A stretch of 64,000 nucleotides of DNA from Desulfobacter vibrioformis DSM 8776 (lineage in GTDB: Bacteria; Desulfobacterota; Desulfobacteria; Desulfobacterales; Desulfobacteraceae). Both the position numbers and the translations under genes were made by a program. Where the stretch lies: NCBI RefSeq assembly GCF_000745975.1, contig NZ_JQKJ01000002.1, positions 248,001 through 312,000 on the forward strand. Reading direction: 5' to 3'. This document shows, one piece after another, positions 17,664 to 28,239 of the stretch. Numbering within the stretch: the first letter of the stretch is position 1; the number at the start of each line of letters is the position of its first letter. The notes below the pieces were generated by a model, which saw nothing but the letters and a program-made list of their open reading frames with translations, did no database searches and had not been told where the DNA came from.

Positions 17664-18812
17664 ATGAGACCTCAATTTTTGCCGTTTTCCAGACCGTCCA
17701 TTAGCGAGCCTGAAATTGATGCTGTCGCAAATGTGCTGCGATCCGGATGGATTACCACCGGGCCAAAGGCTGCTGAATTTGAAGCCGCTTTTTCTGCCTA
17801 TTGCCATGCAGGGGGAGCGGTTGCCCTGTGCTCAGCCACGGGCGGGATGCATCTTGTGCTGGCGGCCTTGAACATTGGCCCTGGCGACGAGGTGATCACC
17901 CCGTCCATGACCTGGGTTTCCACAGTAAACCTCATCAAGCTGGCCGGTGCCACCCCCATCTTTGCTGACGTAGACCGTGACACCCTGATGATCTCTGCTG
18001 AGCACATCGAGCATCTCATCACCGAACGGACCAGATTGATCGTCCCGGTGCATTTTGCCGGAGCGGCTGCAGATATGGATGCTTTACGCAGCCTGGCCCG
18101 GAAACGGAATATTCCTCTGGTTGAAGATGCGGCCCATGCCGCAGGTACCGAATACCGGGGAGAGAGGATAGGCTGCCGGTCCACGGCCGTTTTCTCTTTT
18201 CACCCCATCAAAAACATGACATCCGGCGAGGGCGGAATGATCTGCTCAGATGATCCCGCCCTTTTATCGGCGCTCCGCCGGCTGAAATTCCACGGCCTTG
18301 GTGTGGATGCCTATGACCGGACCATGCAGGGAAGGTCTTCCCAGGCGGAAGTGCTGGCGCCAGGATTCAAGTACAACCTCACCGACATGGCTGCAGTCCT
18401 GGGCATGGGCCAGCTGGACCGGCTGGAAGACTTTATTCAAAAAAGGACCCTGCTGGCCCGCCGCTACCTGAAACTTCTGGCAGAGGTGGATGAAATTTTG
18501 CCCCTGGGCCAGCCGTCCTATTCCATTCGCCACGCCTGGCACCTGTTTGTGGTCCGGCTGAACACAAAAGGGGCGCGAATGGACCGGGCAACCTTTATGA
18601 ACGGGCTGAAACAGAGAAACATCGGCACCGGCATCCACTTCAAAGCCGTGCATACCCAGAAATACTATCGGGAAACCATGCCCTTGGCCGCAGCAAACCT
18701 GCCCCATACCCAGTGGAATTCAGAGCGGATCTGCTCTCTGCCCCTGTTTCCCGACATGACCCCGGAGGACGTGGACCGCGTTGTGAAAGCGATTAAGGAG
18801 GTACTGGCGTGA
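17664..18812 (+). CDS. arnB: UDP-Ara4O aminotransferase ArnB
   Basis: A PLP-dependent aminotransferase of the DegT/DnrJ/EryC1/ArnB family, 382 aa. It converts UDP-4-keto-pentose to UDP-4-amino-4-deoxy-L-arabinose (L-Ara4N) with glutamate as donor. The Schiff-base lysine is in [15 protein letters not shown]. The N-terminus [17 protein letters not shown] is typical. The start is the ATG at 17664 with an AAGGAA site; a longer frame upstream lacks such a site. It heads the arn operon and its stop overlaps the GTG start of arnC in GTGA. Confidence 0.94.
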   Translation: MRPQFLPFSRPSISEPEIDAVANVLRSGWITTGPKAAEFEAAFSAYCHAGGAVALCSATGGMHLVLAALNIGPGDEVITPSMTWVSTVNLIKLAGATPIFADVDRDTLMISAEHIEHLITERTRLIVPVHFAGAAADMDALRSLARKRNIPLVEDAAHAAGTEYRGERIGCRSTAVFSFHPIKNMTSGEGGMICSDDPALLSALRRLKFHGLGVDAYDRTMQGRSSQAEVLAPGFKYNLTDMAAVLGMGQLDRLEDFIQKRTLLARRYLKLLAEVDEILPLGQPSYSIRHAWHLFVVRLNTKGARMDRATFMNGLKQRNIGTGIHFKAVHTQKYYRETMPLAAANLPHTQWNSERICSLPLFPDMTPEDVDRVVKAIKEVLA

Positions 18813-19831
18813 AGGAACTGGACATTTCCCTGGTCATCCCGGTGTACAACGAGAAGGAAAACCTCCCTGAACTCATAGGCCGCTGCCTGTCTGCCCTCAA
18901 GCCCCTCAGGCGGCCCTTTGAAGTCATCCTGGTGGATGACGGCAGCAGGGACGGGTCCAGGGAACTCATTCGAAATGCGGCTGACCATCACCCGGAAATC
19001 GTGGGGATATTTTTAAACCGGAATTACGGCCAGCACCCGGCGGTCTTTGCCGGACTGGAACATAGCTGCGGTCACATCGTGGTGACCCTGGACGCCGACC
19101 TCCAGAATCCGCCGGAAGAGATCCCCAGGCTTGTGGCGGAGATAGACCGCGGTGTGGACGTAGTGGGCACAGTGCGCCAGAACCGGCAGGACTCCCTGTT
19201 CCGCCGCAGCGCATCCGCTGTGATCAACCGGCTTGTCAGACAGGCAACCGGCGTGATGATGACAGATTACGGCTGCATGCTCAGGGCCTACCGGCGTCCC
19301 ATTGTCCAGGCCATGCTCCAGTGCCGTGAACGGTCCACCTTTATTCCCATTCTGGCCAACAGTTTTGCCGGCAATTCCGTTGAGATCCCTGTTGATCATG
19401 CATCCCGGGAAAACGGAAAATCCAAGTACAGCTTTTTCAAGTTGATTTCCCTTCAGTTTGACCTGCTCACCTCCATGTCCACTTATCCCCTGCGGCTTCT
19501 TTCTCTGATCGGATCGGTGATCGCCGCCAGCGGCATCGGCTTCGGCCTGTTGCTGATGGTGTTGCGGTTCGCCTGGGGGGCCCAGTGGGCTGCCCAAGGC
19601 ATATTTACCTTGTTTGCTGTACTCTTTTTCTTTGTCGGAGCCCAATTCATCGGTATGGGGCTTCTCGGAGAATATATCGGACGTATCTATCACGATGTAC
19701 GGAATCGTCCCCGTTTTTTCATCCAGGAAATCAACGCTGCCGCACCGCTGAATACCCAGGCGGAAAAGGCGGATAAACCCTGTGGGTCTGCCACTGACCC
19801 AGGGCAATACATTATTAAGGAGTCAATATGA
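18809..19831 (+). CDS. arnC: Undecaprenyl-phosphate Ara4FN transferase ArnC
   Basis: A membrane-anchored GT2 glycosyltransferase (340 aa) that moves formylated L-Ara4N from UDP to undecaprenyl phosphate on the inner face of the inner membrane. Visible motifs are [11 protein letters not shown] and [13 protein letters not shown] (metal and sugar nucleotide binding), and two transmembrane helices between about residues 230 and 295. It starts with GTG overlapping the arnB stop, and its end overlaps the arnA ATG in ATGA. Confidence 0.93.
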   Translation: MKELDISLVIPVYNEKENLPELIGRCLSALKPLRRPFEVILVDDGSRDGSRELIRNAADHHPEIVGIFLNRNYGQHPAVFAGLEHSCGHIVVTLDADLQNPPEEIPRLVAEIDRGVDVVGTVRQNRQDSLFRRSASAVINRLVRQATGVMMTDYGCMLRAYRRPIVQAMLQCRERSTFIPILANSFAGNSVEIPVDHASRENGKSKYSFFKLISLQFDLLTSMSTYPLRLLSLIGSVIAASGIGFGLLLMVLRFAWGAQWAAQGIFTLFAVLFFFVGAQFIGMGLLGEYIGRIYHDVRNRPRFFIQEINAAAPLNTQAEKADKPCGSATDPGQYIIKESI

Positions 19832-21834
19832 AAACCGTTGTACTGGCCTATCATAATATCGGATGCATCGGCATCAAAGCCCTTCTGGACCATGGATACG
19901 ACATCCAGGCGGTCTTTACCCATGGGGATGATCCCCATGAAGCCGTATGGTTCGCATCTGTGGCGGAACTGGCCGCAGCCAGCGGGATCCCGGTCTATTC
20001 TCCTGAAGATATCAACCACCCCCTCTGGGTCGGACGGATCAGGGCCCTGGCCCCGGATCAAATTTTTTCCTTTTACTACCGCAATATGGTGGGGCAGGAA
20101 ATCCTGGCCATTCCCCCCAAAGGCTGCATGAACCTGCACGGCTCCCTTTTGCCCCGCTACCGGGGCCGGTGCCCGGTGAACTGGGTACTGGTCAACGGGG
20201 AGACTGAAACCGGGGTCACCCTGCACCACATGACCCCCCGGCCGGATGACGGGGACATCGTGGGCCAAAAACAGGTGCCTGTCCTTGAAACGGACACCGC
20301 CCTGACCCTGCACCAAAAAATCGGCAAGGCTGCCGGTGGGCTTCTGGCAGAGCTTTTGCCAAAGATTCTGGACGGTACTGCCCCGCGTATGCCCCAAAAA
20401 AACGCTGTGGCAAGTTACTTTAAGGGCCGCAGGCCTGGGGACGGACAGATTGACTGGACAAAAAGCGCCAGGGTTGTCAGGAACCTGGTGCGCGCTGTGA
20501 CCCGGCCCTATCCCGGCGCCTTTTCCTTTCTGGGCAACCGGAAGTGCCTTTTCTGGGATGTGGCAGAGGTTGCCTTTGCCTCGGATGCCGCCCCAGGCAC
20601 CATCCTCTCCCTGGCCCCCTTTTGTATCGCCTGCGGCAGCGGTGCGGTGGAGGTGCGCTACGGCCAGGGGGAAAACAGCCTTTACATGAGCGGGAAGCAG
20701 CTTGCCCAGGAGCTGAAGCTTGCGCCCGGCATGCGTTTTTACGGAGGAACCGGGTCTGTGCTGGCCACAAGGCGCAAACAGCATGTCCTGATCCTCGGGG
20801 TCAACGGCTTTATTGGCAACCACCTGAGCAAACGGCTGCTGGACAGCGGCGACTTTGAGGTCCACGGCATGGATCTGAGATCAGACTGCATCCAGGATCT
20901 GCTGGAACATCCGGATTTCCATTATACAGAGGGGGATATCTCCATCATGCGGGAGTGGATTGAGTATCATGTCCGCAAATGCGATATTGTCCTGCCCCTG
21001 GTGGCCATTGCCACTCCCATCGAATATGTCAGGAATCCACTGCGGGTATTTGAGCTGGATTTCGAGGAAAACCTGCGCATTGTCCGGTACTGCGTCAAAT
21101 ATAAGAAGCGGCTGATTTTTCCCTCCACCTCAGAGGTTTACGGCATGTGTGAGGATGACAAGTTTAACGAGGAATGCTCCAACTTTGTCCTGGGCCCCAT
21201 CCATAAGCAGCGCTGGATTTACTCCTGCAGCAAGCAGATGCTGGACCGGGTCATCTGGGCCTATGGGAAGACCCAGGGGCTGCCGTTCACCATTTTTCGG
21301 CCTTTTAACTGGGTCGGACCCAAACTGGACTCCCTTAAGTCCGCCAGGATCGGCAGTTCCCGGGTGATCACCCAGTTTATTTTAAACCTGGTGGAAGGTG
21401 CTCCCATCCGGCTGGTGGACGGCGGCCAGCAGAAACGCTGCTTCACCGATTACAAAGACGGGGTTGAATGCCTGTTCAGGATCATCGAAAACAGAAACGG
21501 CCAGTGCAACAGCCGTATTTTCAATATCGGCAACCCGGATAACGAATACAGCATGGCCGACCTTGCCGGTATTCTGAAGCGGGAATTCGCCAAACATCCG
21601 CTCAGATCCCAGTTTCCTCCGGACGGCGGGACAGAGTGTATCGAAGCCCGGGCTTATTACGGGTCCGGTTACCAGGATGTCCAGCACAGACGGCCGTCCA
21701 TCTGCCAGGCCCAGAAGCTTCTGGGATGGACCCCGGCGGTCCCCTTTGAGCAGTCCGTGGCAGAGACCCTGGATTATTTCCTCAACGCTGTGGAGAAGGT
21801 GAAAACCGAAGAATGCAAACTCAAGTCGGCCTAA
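19828..21834 (+). CDS. arnA: Bifunctional UDP-L-Ara4N formyltransferase / UDP-glucuronate oxidative decarboxylase ArnA
   Basis: A 668-aa two-domain enzyme, the standard ArnA length. The N-terminal half is a formyltransferase ([14 protein letters not shown] with the catalytic His; [13 protein letters not shown] with the Asp). The C-terminal half, from about residue 315, is an SDR decarboxylase with [21 protein letters not shown] and the YSCSK catalytic pair. It makes UDP-Ara4O from UDP-glucuronate and later formylates UDP-L-Ara4N. It overlaps arnC by 4 bases and arnD by 22 bases. Confidence 0.96.
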   Translation: MKTVVLAYHNIGCIGIKALLDHGYDIQAVFTHGDDPHEAVWFASVAELAAASGIPVYSPEDINHPLWVGRIRALAPDQIFSFYYRNMVGQEILAIPPKGCMNLHGSLLPRYRGRCPVNWVLVNGETETGVTLHHMTPRPDDGDIVGQKQVPVLETDTALTLHQKIGKAAGGLLAELLPKILDGTAPRMPQKNAVASYFKGRRPGDGQIDWTKSARVVRNLVRAVTRPYPGAFSFLGNRKCLFWDVAEVAFASDAAPGTILSLAPFCIACGSGAVEVRYGQGENSLYMSGKQLAQELKLAPGMRFYGGTGSVLATRRKQHVLILGVNGFIGNHLSKRLLDSGDFEVHGMDLRSDCIQDLLEHPDFHYTEGDISIMREWIEYHVRKCDIVLPLVAIATPIEYVRNPLRVFELDFEENLRIVRYCVKYKKRLIFPSTSEVYGMCEDDKFNEECSNFVLGPIHKQRWIYSCSKQMLDRVIWAYGKTQGLPFTIFRPFNWVGPKLDSLKSARIGSSRVITQFILNLVEGAPIRLVDGGQQKRCFTDYKDGVECLFRIIENRNGQCNSRIFNIGNPDNEYSMADLAGILKREFAKHPLRSQFPPDGGTECIEARAYYGSGYQDVQHRRPSICQAQKLLGWTPAVPFEQSVAETLDYFLNAVEKVKTEECKLKSA

Positions 21835-22739
21835 GAATAGATGTGGATACCCTGCGCGGCACCCGGAAAGGGGTTCCGAGCTTGCTGGCGCTGCTGGAGC
21901 GCCACCGGATCAAGGGAACCTTTTTCTTTTCCGTGGGTCCGGATAATATGGGCCGTCATCTCTGGCGGCTTGTGCGGCCGGGTTTTCTGATAAAAATGCT
22001 CAGGACAAAGGCAGCCAGCCTTTACGGATGGGACATTCTACTGAGGGGAACCCTGTGGCCCGGACCTGTCATCGGCAAAAAAAGCCCTGAACCCATGCGC
22101 AGGGCTGCAACAGAGGGCCATGAGGTGGGACTCCACGCCTGGGACCACCACCGCTGGCAAAAGGAGATTGAGCGGATGGACCCGGCAACCCTTACAGGGG
22201 AAATCCGGAAAGGGTATGAACTGCTGGAAAAAATTATCGGCAGGCCTCCGGACTGTTTTGCCGCCCCGGCCTGGAAGGTTACCCCGGAGGGCCTGTCCGC
22301 CCTGGAACAGTTCCCCTTCCGGTTTGAATCGAACTGCAGGGGGGAGGCCCCTTTTTATCCGGTAACAGGCCAACGCTGCCATTGCCACCCCCAGATCCCA
22401 GCCACCCTGCCGACCTATGATGAACTGGTGGGCAGGCAATGTACGCCGGAAACCTATAACGCCCACCTGCTGAACCTGATTCAGCCAGGACGGTTTAACG
22501 TACTGACCATCCATGCCGAGGTGGAGGGCATCCTTTGCCTGAACCTGTTCGATAATTTTCTGAGTCAAGCCGGGAAGCGGGGAATCGGCTTTTCGCCCCT
22601 GGGAGAGATCTATGCCGGCACTCCTGAGATTAAAAAATCACACCTGGCCCAAGTCACTGCAGCCGGCAGGGAAGGATGGATCTCCTGCCAGGCCCCCCTG
22701 TCTGAAACCTGTGTCAACCTGGAGAAATTGCCCCAATGA
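21813..22739 (+). CDS. arnD: Polysaccharide deacetylase-type deformylase ArnD
   Basis: A 308-aa NodB-fold hydrolase that removes the formyl group from undecaprenyl-phosphate-L-Ara4[18 protein letters not shown] and [15 protein letters not shown] open the fold, and the metal-binding HAWDHHRWQ gives the two histidines. The gene starts inside the end of arnA (22-base overlap) and ends in an ATGA overlap with arnT. Confidence 0.94.
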   Translation: MQTQVGLRIDVDTLRGTRKGVPSLLALLERHRIKGTFFFSVGPDNMGRHLWRLVRPGFLIKMLRTKAASLYGWDILLRGTLWPGPVIGKKSPEPMRRAATEGHEVGLHAWDHHRWQKEIERMDPATLTGEIRKGYELLEKIIGRPPDCFAAPAWKVTPEGLSALEQFPFRFESNCRGEAPFYPVTGQRCHCHPQIPATLPTYDELVGRQCTPETYNAHLLNLIQPGRFNVLTIHAEVEGILCLNLFDNFLSQAGKRGIGFSPLGEIYAGTPEIKKSHLAQVTAAGREGWISCQAPLSETCVNLEKLPQ

Positions 22740-24418
22740 GTAAAACGAACCAATTTACCGTCCTGCTGCTGGTCTCTTTTTTTCTGCTGGCCTATATCCT
22801 GCCTTTGGGGGTCAGAGATCTTGTGGTGCCGGATGAGACCAGGTACGCCGAAGTGCCAAGGGAAATGATTGCCAGCGGCGACTGGATCTCTCCCCGTATC
22901 AACGGGCTGCGCTACTTTGAAAAACCGGTCATGGGATACTGGGTTCATGCCGCATCCCTTAAGCTTTTCGGGGAGAATAATTTTGCCGTGCGCTTTCCAT
23001 CGGCCCTGGCGGTTGGCCTGTCCGCCGTTTTGATCTTTTTTCTGATGCAGAATGCAGGCAGCCGGAAGGATGAACAAAGGCAGTTTTACGCCTTGCTGGC
23101 CCCCTTGATCTTTCTCTCCTGTTTTGAGGTCTTTGGCGTGGGAAATACCGCTGTACTGGACACTCTGTTTTCATTTTTTCTGACCGCCACCATCACCGGA
23201 TTTTACCTTGCGTCTGAAGCCGGGCCCGGCTCGACGCGGGAAAAAGGGTTACTGCTGGTGTCCGGCATTTTCTGCGGTTTCGCATTCCTGACCAAGGGGT
23301 TTCTGGCCTTTGCCGTACCCGTGCTGACGCTTGCCCCCTATCTGGTCTGGGAACGAAGATACAAGGATCTGTTCCGGATGAGCTGGCTGCCGATCCTGAC
23401 GGCTTTGATTGCAGCCGCGCCCTGGAGCATCCTCATTCATTTAAAGGAACCGGATTTCTGGCATTTTTTCTTCTGGAACGAACATATCCGCAGGTTCCTG
23501 GCAGACAATGCCCAGCACCGTGAATCCTTCTGGTTTTTCTTTCTGGCAGCCCCGGCGATGTTCCTTCCATGGACATTTGTAAGCCCGGCCGCTATCCAGG
23601 GGATCGCCGCCCAGTTCCGCGGGGACGGCCCAAAGCATCGGCTGCTGCGGATCAGCCTCTGCTGGCTGATCCTGCCCTTTTTGTTCTTCTCGCTCTCCAG
23701 GGGAAAACTGCTCACCTATATTCTGCCCTGTTTTCCGCCTTTTGCCATTCTCATGGCGACCGGGTTCCGGCACCGGTTCAAGGAACCGGGGCCAAACCGG
23801 TTTTTCCAGGGAGGGACGGCGGTAACCGCCATGCTGTTCGCAGTCATTCTGCTTGCCTTCCCCATGATTCAGTTTTTCGGCTTCAACGGATTCAGGCCTT
23901 TCAGCGAATCCTGGAAAATGATGATGGTCATCAACGGCCTGGCTTTTTTTGTGCTGCTCAGCGCCTGGTCGCTGAAAAGCCGCCACCCGCAGGTCAAACT
24001 CATTCTCTTCGGTGCCGCCCCCCTGTTTTTCTTTTTTATCGCCCACTTCACCATTCCGGATCTGACCCGTGAAGTTAAATGTCCCGGACCTATTCTGGAA
24101 AAGTACAGGCAAAATGTTTCCCGTGACGACATCATCATTTCCGATGAGAATTCGCTCAGGGCGGTTTGCTGGTATTTGAAACGAAACGACGTCTATATCC
24201 TTGGGGGGGCCGGTGAAATGGATTATGGATTGACATATCCGGATGCCAAGGGCAGACAGCTTGATGCCAAAGCTGCAGCCGGCCTGATCCGAGAAAACCG
24301 GGGCAAGGCGATTCTGATTGCCAGGGTCAGAAATGTGACTCAATGGCAAAATCAGTTCCCTGCCCCTGTTTTTCAAGACCGGAACGGTCCCGCAGGATAT
24401 GTGTTCTTGCGGTATTAA
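22736..24418 (+). CDS. arnT: Lipid A L-Ara4N transferase ArnT
   Basis: A 560-aa polytopic GT83 glycosyltransferase with about a dozen predicted membrane spans and a C-terminal periplasmic domain. It transfers L-Ara4N from undecaprenyl phosphate to lipid A phosphates at the periplasmic face, lowering surface charge and giving polymyxin resistance. The first periplasmic loop has the family signature VVPDETRYAEVPREM with the catalytic acidic residues. It follows arnD with a 4-base overlap. Confidence 0.94.
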   Translation: MSKTNQFTVLLLVSFFLLAYILPLGVRDLVVPDETRYAEVPREMIASGDWISPRINGLRYFEKPVMGYWVHAASLKLFGENNFAVRFPSALAVGLSAVLIFFLMQNAGSRKDEQRQFYALLAPLIFLSCFEVFGVGNTAVLDTLFSFFLTATITGFYLASEAGPGSTREKGLLLVSGIFCGFAFLTKGFLAFAVPVLTLAPYLVWERRYKDLFRMSWLPILTALIAAAPWSILIHLKEPDFWHFFFWNEHIRRFLADNAQHRESFWFFFLAAPAMFLPWTFVSPAAIQGIAAQFRGDGPKHRLLRISLCWLILPFLFFSLSRGKLLTYILPCFPPFAILMATGFRHRFKEPGPNRFFQGGTAVTAMLFAVILLAFPMIQFFGFNGFRPFSESWKMMMVINGLAFFVLLSAWSLKSRHPQVKLILFGAAPLFFFFIAHFTIPDLTREVKCPGPILEKYRQNVSRDDIIISDENSLRAVCWYLKRNDVYILGGAGEMDYGLTYPDAKGRQLDAKAAAGLIRENRGKAILIARVRNVTQWQNQFPAPVFQDRNGPAGYVFLRY

Positions 24419-24430
24419 AAGGAAACAAAC

Positions 24431-24802
24431 ATGGCCATCTACCTTCCTATGATTATTTTCGGCGTCCTGCTGAACGCGGCCGCCCAACTGGCGCTTAAAC
24501 AGGGAATGCGGCAAATCGGTTACTTTGAGTTTTCCCTGCAGAACAGCGGTCTTCTTTTTTTTGCCGTTGCCTCAAGTCCGTATATTCTTGCCGGATTGGC
24601 CTGTTACGTCGTCAGTGTGGTGGTCTGGCTGCTGGTGCTCTCCAGGGTCGAGGTCAGCTATGCCTATCCTTTGCTGTCCATCGGCTATATTGTCACGGCC
24701 TTTGCGGGATGGCGCTTCTTTCAGGAAAATATCAGCCTGACACGCTGGGCCGGAATCGCCGTCATCTGCCTCGGGGTCTGGCTGATCACCCGTTCCGCCT
24801 GA
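24431..24802 (+). CDS. Small multidrug-resistance-type flippase subunit (ArnE/ArnF-like)
   Basis: A 123-aa protein with four hydrophobic helices in the EamA/EmrE-like fold, 12 bases after arnT. In enterics ArnE and ArnF together flip undecaprenyl-phosphate-L-Ara4N across the inner membrane. Only one subunit is encoded here, so it may work as a homodimer or pair with a distant partner. The conserved VEVSYAYPLLSIGYI stretch matches ArnE/F-type proteins. I cannot tell E from F. Confidence 0.85.
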   Translation: MAIYLPMIIFGVLLNAAAQLALKQGMRQIGYFEFSLQNSGLLFFAVASSPYILAGLACYVVSVVVWLLVLSRVEVSYAYPLLSIGYIVTAFAGWRFFQENISLTRWAGIAVICLGVWLITRSA

Positions 24803-24854
24803 ACACCTGACACGAGGGGGGACCATGACCGTTAAAACCAGGATCACCTTTCAT

Positions 24855-25769
24855 CTATTTGGTATTAATCATTTTTTTAACAGCATTCATGGCTTTGATA
24901 CGGATTGTTTCTTCAACCGTCACCTGTCCTGACATATTTTCAAGACAGTTCATAATATCCTGCAATCGTGTTTTCTTCATGTCCGGGCATACCAGTTGAT
25001 CTGATACGGGAAAAAAGGTTTTTTCAGGGTGTGCCTTTGAAATGGCATGGATCAAGCCTGTCTCCGTGCCCAGAATAAACTGGTCGGCAGAACTGTCACC
25101 GGCAAACCGGATCATTCCCGATGTGGACTGGATGCTGTCGGCAAGTTCAAGCACATCAGGGGGGCACTCCGGGTGGGCCACAAACAGGGCTTTGGGGTGA
25201 GCGGATTTCGATGCGTTGACCGCGTCAACACTTAAATCGTTGTGAAAGGGGCAGTATCCTTCCCACAAATGGACCTTTTTACCGGTATTGGCCGCAGCAT
25301 AAAGGGCCAGGTTCCGGTCCGGTGTCATGAGCACTTCATCCGCCGTTAAGGCGTTTACCACCTTGACCACATTGGCGGAGGTGCAGCAGATATCAGATAC
25401 CGCCTTTACTGCAGCAGATGAGTTGACGTAGGTGATGACAGGGATGCCGCCAAGCTCTTCCTTGCGTCTGACCAGTGCCTGGGGGGTCACCATATCTGCC
25501 ATGGGACACCCGGCATCGGGATTGGGCATGAGTACTATTTTGTCCGGGCAGAGGATGGCTGCGGTTTCGGCCATAAAGCGGACCCCGCAGCAGACAATAA
25601 TGTCCGCATCCGTGGCAGCCGCCTTTATGCTCATTTCGAGGGAATCGCCGCACAGATCCGCTAGGTCCTGAATCTGGGCAGGCTGGTAATTATGGGCCAG
25701 GATAATGGCCTTCTTTGCCTTGGCCAGGTTCCGGATTTGGTGGTGGAGTGTAGAATTTTTAGTCGTCAT
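24855..25769 (-). CDS. nadA: Quinolinate synthase NadA
   Basis: A 304-aa 4Fe-4S enzyme that condenses iminoaspartate with dihydroxyacetone phosphate to quinolinate in NAD biosynthesis. The family start AIILAHNYQPAQIQDLADLCGDS is clear, and conserved cysteines sit in VCCGVRFMAE and in the ICCTSANVVKVV and HPECPPDV segments. It shares one base with the lolA stop (TGATG), so lolA and nadA are translationally coupled. It ends convergent with the arn operon. Confidence 0.95.
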   Translation of the reverse strand: MTTKNSTLHHQIRNLAKAKKAIILAHNYQPAQIQDLADLCGDSLEMSIKAAATDADIIVCCGVRFMAETAAILCPDKIVLMPNPDAGCPMADMVTPQALVRRKEELGGIPVITYVNSSAAVKAVSDICCTSANVVKVVNALTADEVLMTPDRNLALYAAANTGKKVHLWEGYCPFHNDLSVDAVNASKSAHPKALFVAHPECPPDVLELADSIQSTSGMIRFAGDSSADQFILGTETGLIHAISKAHPEKTFFPVSDQLVCPDMKKTRLQDIMNCLENMSGQVTVEETIRIKAMNAVKKMINTK

Positions 25770-26440
25770 CAGTCCATTTCTATCATTTCTGTCCCCGGCG
25801 GGGGGGTAAATTCAAATATTTGTTCGTCAAACGTGCTGAACGTGATTTTGGTAAATATGAACCTGGTGGTGTCCCCGTAAATATTTTCGGTTTCCACCGC
25901 AGAGATTTCATATCCTGGAAGATTCACTGTGATACGTATTTTTGCAAGCTCTGGGGTCTGTTTTTTCGGGGTCAGCATAAGCTGTGCAAAGTTTTTTCCC
26001 GATTTGCCCGGTTCAATGATGAACTCTTCTCTGATTTTCCGGATATCTGCCAGAAATGCGCCGCCTGAGCCGGACTGAAAAAACGGGGCGGCATCTCCGG
26101 TCATCACCTGGTTTTCTTCGGGACGGTAAATCCACAGATTTTTCCCATTGGTGATGATTTCATGGTTGTCTGAACTTTCATATGCCCATTTCATTTTTCC
26201 CGGGTGGCTGAACCAGGCTTTGCCTTTGGCGATTTCAGTCACGTCCAGAGCGGTCAGACGTGAGGCTTGTTCAAAATCGGCACTGAAACTTTTGTTGGCG
26301 TATTTTGCCTCAATACCGGAGACGATTTCGGCGGTTTTACCATCAAAGGACGGGGCCGCATTGCAGGACAAGGGTACCAGTATCATGGAGATAAAAACCG
26401 CCATTGCCCATGCGGTAAAACGCCTGGCCATATATTTCAT
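25769..26440 (-). CDS. lolA: Outer-membrane lipoprotein carrier protein LolA
   Basis: A 223-aa periplasmic chaperone that ferries lipoproteins from the LolCDE complex to the outer membrane. It has an N-terminal signal peptide (AWAMAVFISMILVPLSCNAA) and LolA landmarks: FSADFEQ early, GKAWFSHPGKMKWAYES, and the C-terminal FTFSTFDEQIFEFTPP-like end. The start is ATG at 26440, 15 bases from the upstream acyl-CoA synthetase gene, and its stop overlaps nadA. The cysteine near the signal peptide end does not sit in a good lipobox. Confidence 0.9.
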   Translation of the reverse strand: MKYMARRFTAWAMAVFISMILVPLSCNAAPSFDGKTAEIVSGIEAKYANKSFSADFEQASRLTALDVTEIAKGKAWFSHPGKMKWAYESSDNHEIITNGKNLWIYRPEENQVMTGDAAPFFQSGSGGAFLADIRKIREEFIIEPGKSGKNFAQLMLTPKKQTPELAKIRITVNLPGYEISAVETENIYGDTTRFIFTKITFSTFDEQIFEFTPPPGTEMIEMD

Positions 26441-26455
26441 TTTATTTCCCCTTTA

Positions 26456-28045
26456 TTATTTGAGCAGCAATTCCATGGATTTGCGCTTGTCTTCGGCATA
26501 AATTCTTCGCAGTTTCGGTTTTTCTATTTTACCGGTGGGGTTTCTGGGTACGTCACCGAAAAATATTTTTTTCAGTTGCTTGTACCTGGGAAGCTCACTC
26601 TGGAAATCAAGAATATCCTGTTCACACATCATGGTATCGGGTTTAAGGCTGATAATACCGGCAGGGATCTCTCCTAAACGTTCGTCAGGCACGCCGATCA
26701 CCGCAATATCCCGGATTTTTTCATGCTTGAGAAAAAAATTTTCAATTTCCACAGGAAAAATGTTCTCCCCGCCATAGATGATCACATCTTTTTTGCGGTC
26801 CACAAGCCAGATAAACCCCTCCTTGTCATACCTGGCCATGTCCCCGGTAAACAGCCATCCGTTTTTTATGGTTTTGGCCGTGGCTTCGGGATTTTTGTAA
26901 TATTCTTTCATCATCCCTGGCCCTTTGACAATAAGCTCACCGGTTTCACCAAAGGGCAGATGGGTGCCCTGCTTGTCCACGATCCGGGCTTGCCAGCCAT
27001 ATCCGGGAAGACCTATGGGGCCGATCCGGTCCGCGTTTGCCACGCCTAGATGGATACACCCGGGGCCTGAGGACTCGGTCAAACCATAATTGGTGTCGTA
27101 ATCCTGACCGGGGAAATGGTTGCGCCAGTTCCGGATCAGGCTTGGCGGAACAGGCTGGGCCCCGATGTGCATGAGGCGCCACTGGGAAAGGCTGTAGTCA
27201 GCGGGATTGATCCGGCCGCTGTCAATGGCAATGAGAATGTCATGGGCCCAGGGCACCAGCAACCAGGCAATGGTACACTTCTCTTCGGATACAGCCTCAA
27301 TGATCCATTCTGACTTGACACCGTTGAGCAGAACGCATTTGCCCCCCACCAGAAAAGAGCCCATCCAGTGCATCTTAGCACCGGTGTGGTAAAGGGGCGG
27401 GATACACAGGAATACGTCATCATGGGTTTGGCTGTGGTGCTCATTTTCCACTTTACATGCGTGCATCAACGCCCTGTGGGTGTGCAGAACCGCCTTGGGG
27501 GTGCCGGTGGTTCCGGAGGTGAAATACAGGGCTGCATCGTCTTCAGGGGTTATGTCCACATCCGGAGTCGTGAGGCCGTCTGCTTCACAGATAAATTGGT
27601 CAAAAGAACAGGCCCAGTCCGGACAGTCATTCTCCGGTCCTGTGTATATCCACAATTCCACAAACCGGGATAATTCCTGTCTGATTTCTTCCAGCCGGTC
27701 CACAAATTCAGGGCCGAAAATAAAAACCTTGGCTTCTGCTGTTACGGTACACAAACGGATTTTATCTGATTCAAACCTGAAGTTCAGGGGAACAATCCAG
27801 GCCCCGGTATATAATACCCCGAAATAGATGGGCAGCCACGCCAGGCAATTGGTCATGAGCTGGACCACTTTATCCCCTTTTTTAATGCCTTTGGCCTGCA
27901 GGGCATTGGCTGTCTGAACGCTTTGCCGGTAAAAACCGGACCAGGTAATCTGGACGCGCCGGCCCGTGGCCGGGGTTCGTTCAATTAAAGCTGTTTTTTC
28001 CGGGTAACGTGCGTTGTTCTGCCGGAGGATGTCGGTGATGATCAT
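26456..28045 (-). CDS. Class I adenylate-forming acyl-CoA synthetase
   Basis: A 529-aa acid:CoA ligase. ATP-binding loop YFTSGTTGTPKAVLHTHR, YGLTESSG (A5), GWLFTGDMARYDKEGFIWLV (A7/A8) and the catalytic lysine in NPTGKIEKPKL are all intact, so it should activate a carboxylic acid to its CoA thioester. The family spans medium- and long-chain fatty acids and aromatic acids; substrate cannot be read from sequence here. Gene order acyl-CoA synthetase, lolA, nadA on one strand with short gaps suggests one transcript. Confidence 0.9.
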   Translation of the reverse strand: MIITDILRQNNARYPEKTALIERTPATGRRVQITWSGFYRQSVQTANALQAKGIKKGDKVVQLMTNCLAWLPIYFGVLYTGAWIVPLNFRFESDKIRLCTVTAEAKVFIFGPEFVDRLEEIRQELSRFVELWIYTGPENDCPDWACSFDQFICEADGLTTPDVDITPEDDAALYFTSGTTGTPKAVLHTHRALMHACKVENEHHSQTHDDVFLCIPPLYHTGAKMHWMGSFLVGGKCVLLNGVKSEWIIEAVSEEKCTIAWLLVPWAHDILIAIDSGRINPADYSLSQWRLMHIGAQPVPPSLIRNWRNHFPGQDYDTNYGLTESSGPGCIHLGVANADRIGPIGLPGYGWQARIVDKQGTHLPFGETGELIVKGPGMMKEYYKNPEATAKTIKNGWLFTGDMARYDKEGFIWLVDRKKDVIIYGGENIFPVEIENFFLKHEKIRDIAVIGVPDERLGEIPAGIISLKPDTMMCEQDILDFQSELPRYKQLKKIFFGDVPRNPTGKIEKPKLRRIYAEDKRKSMELLLK

Positions 28046-28071
28046 ATTAAATCAACATTTCCTGTTTATGA

Positions 28072-28203
28072 CCACGGAAGACACGGAAAGCACTGAACGT
28101 TAGGACGACAATCGCTCAATTTGTATTTTTGGGTGACGGTCAAAGTTGACGCCTCTTGTTCAAAAATCAAGCCCATTTCCGTGTCCTTCCGTGTTTTCCG
28201 TGG
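28072..28203. repeat. Long-spaced inverted repeat of CCACGGAA type
   Basis: CCACGGAAGACACGGAA (28072-28088) and TTCCGTGTTTTCCGTGG (28187-28203) are inverted copies about 98 bases apart; a further TTCCGTGTCC lies just before the right arm. The palindrome at 33941-34022 has related arms (CCACAGAAATCACAG), which points to a repeat family. The interior shows no gene. Confidence 0.6.
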
Positions 28204-28239
28204 TTCACAGCCCTAGTGTTAAAATTCATCGCCAATAAA

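Noticed and set aside
17664-24802. Capsule or O-antigen cluster instead of lipid A modification
   Set aside because: The ArnB-C-A-D-T set with the two-domain ArnA and GT83 ArnT is specific for L-Ara4N.
28072-28203. CRISPR-like repeats
   Set aside because: Only two inverted arms and one partial copy, no regular direct repeats or spacers, and no cas genes in the window.
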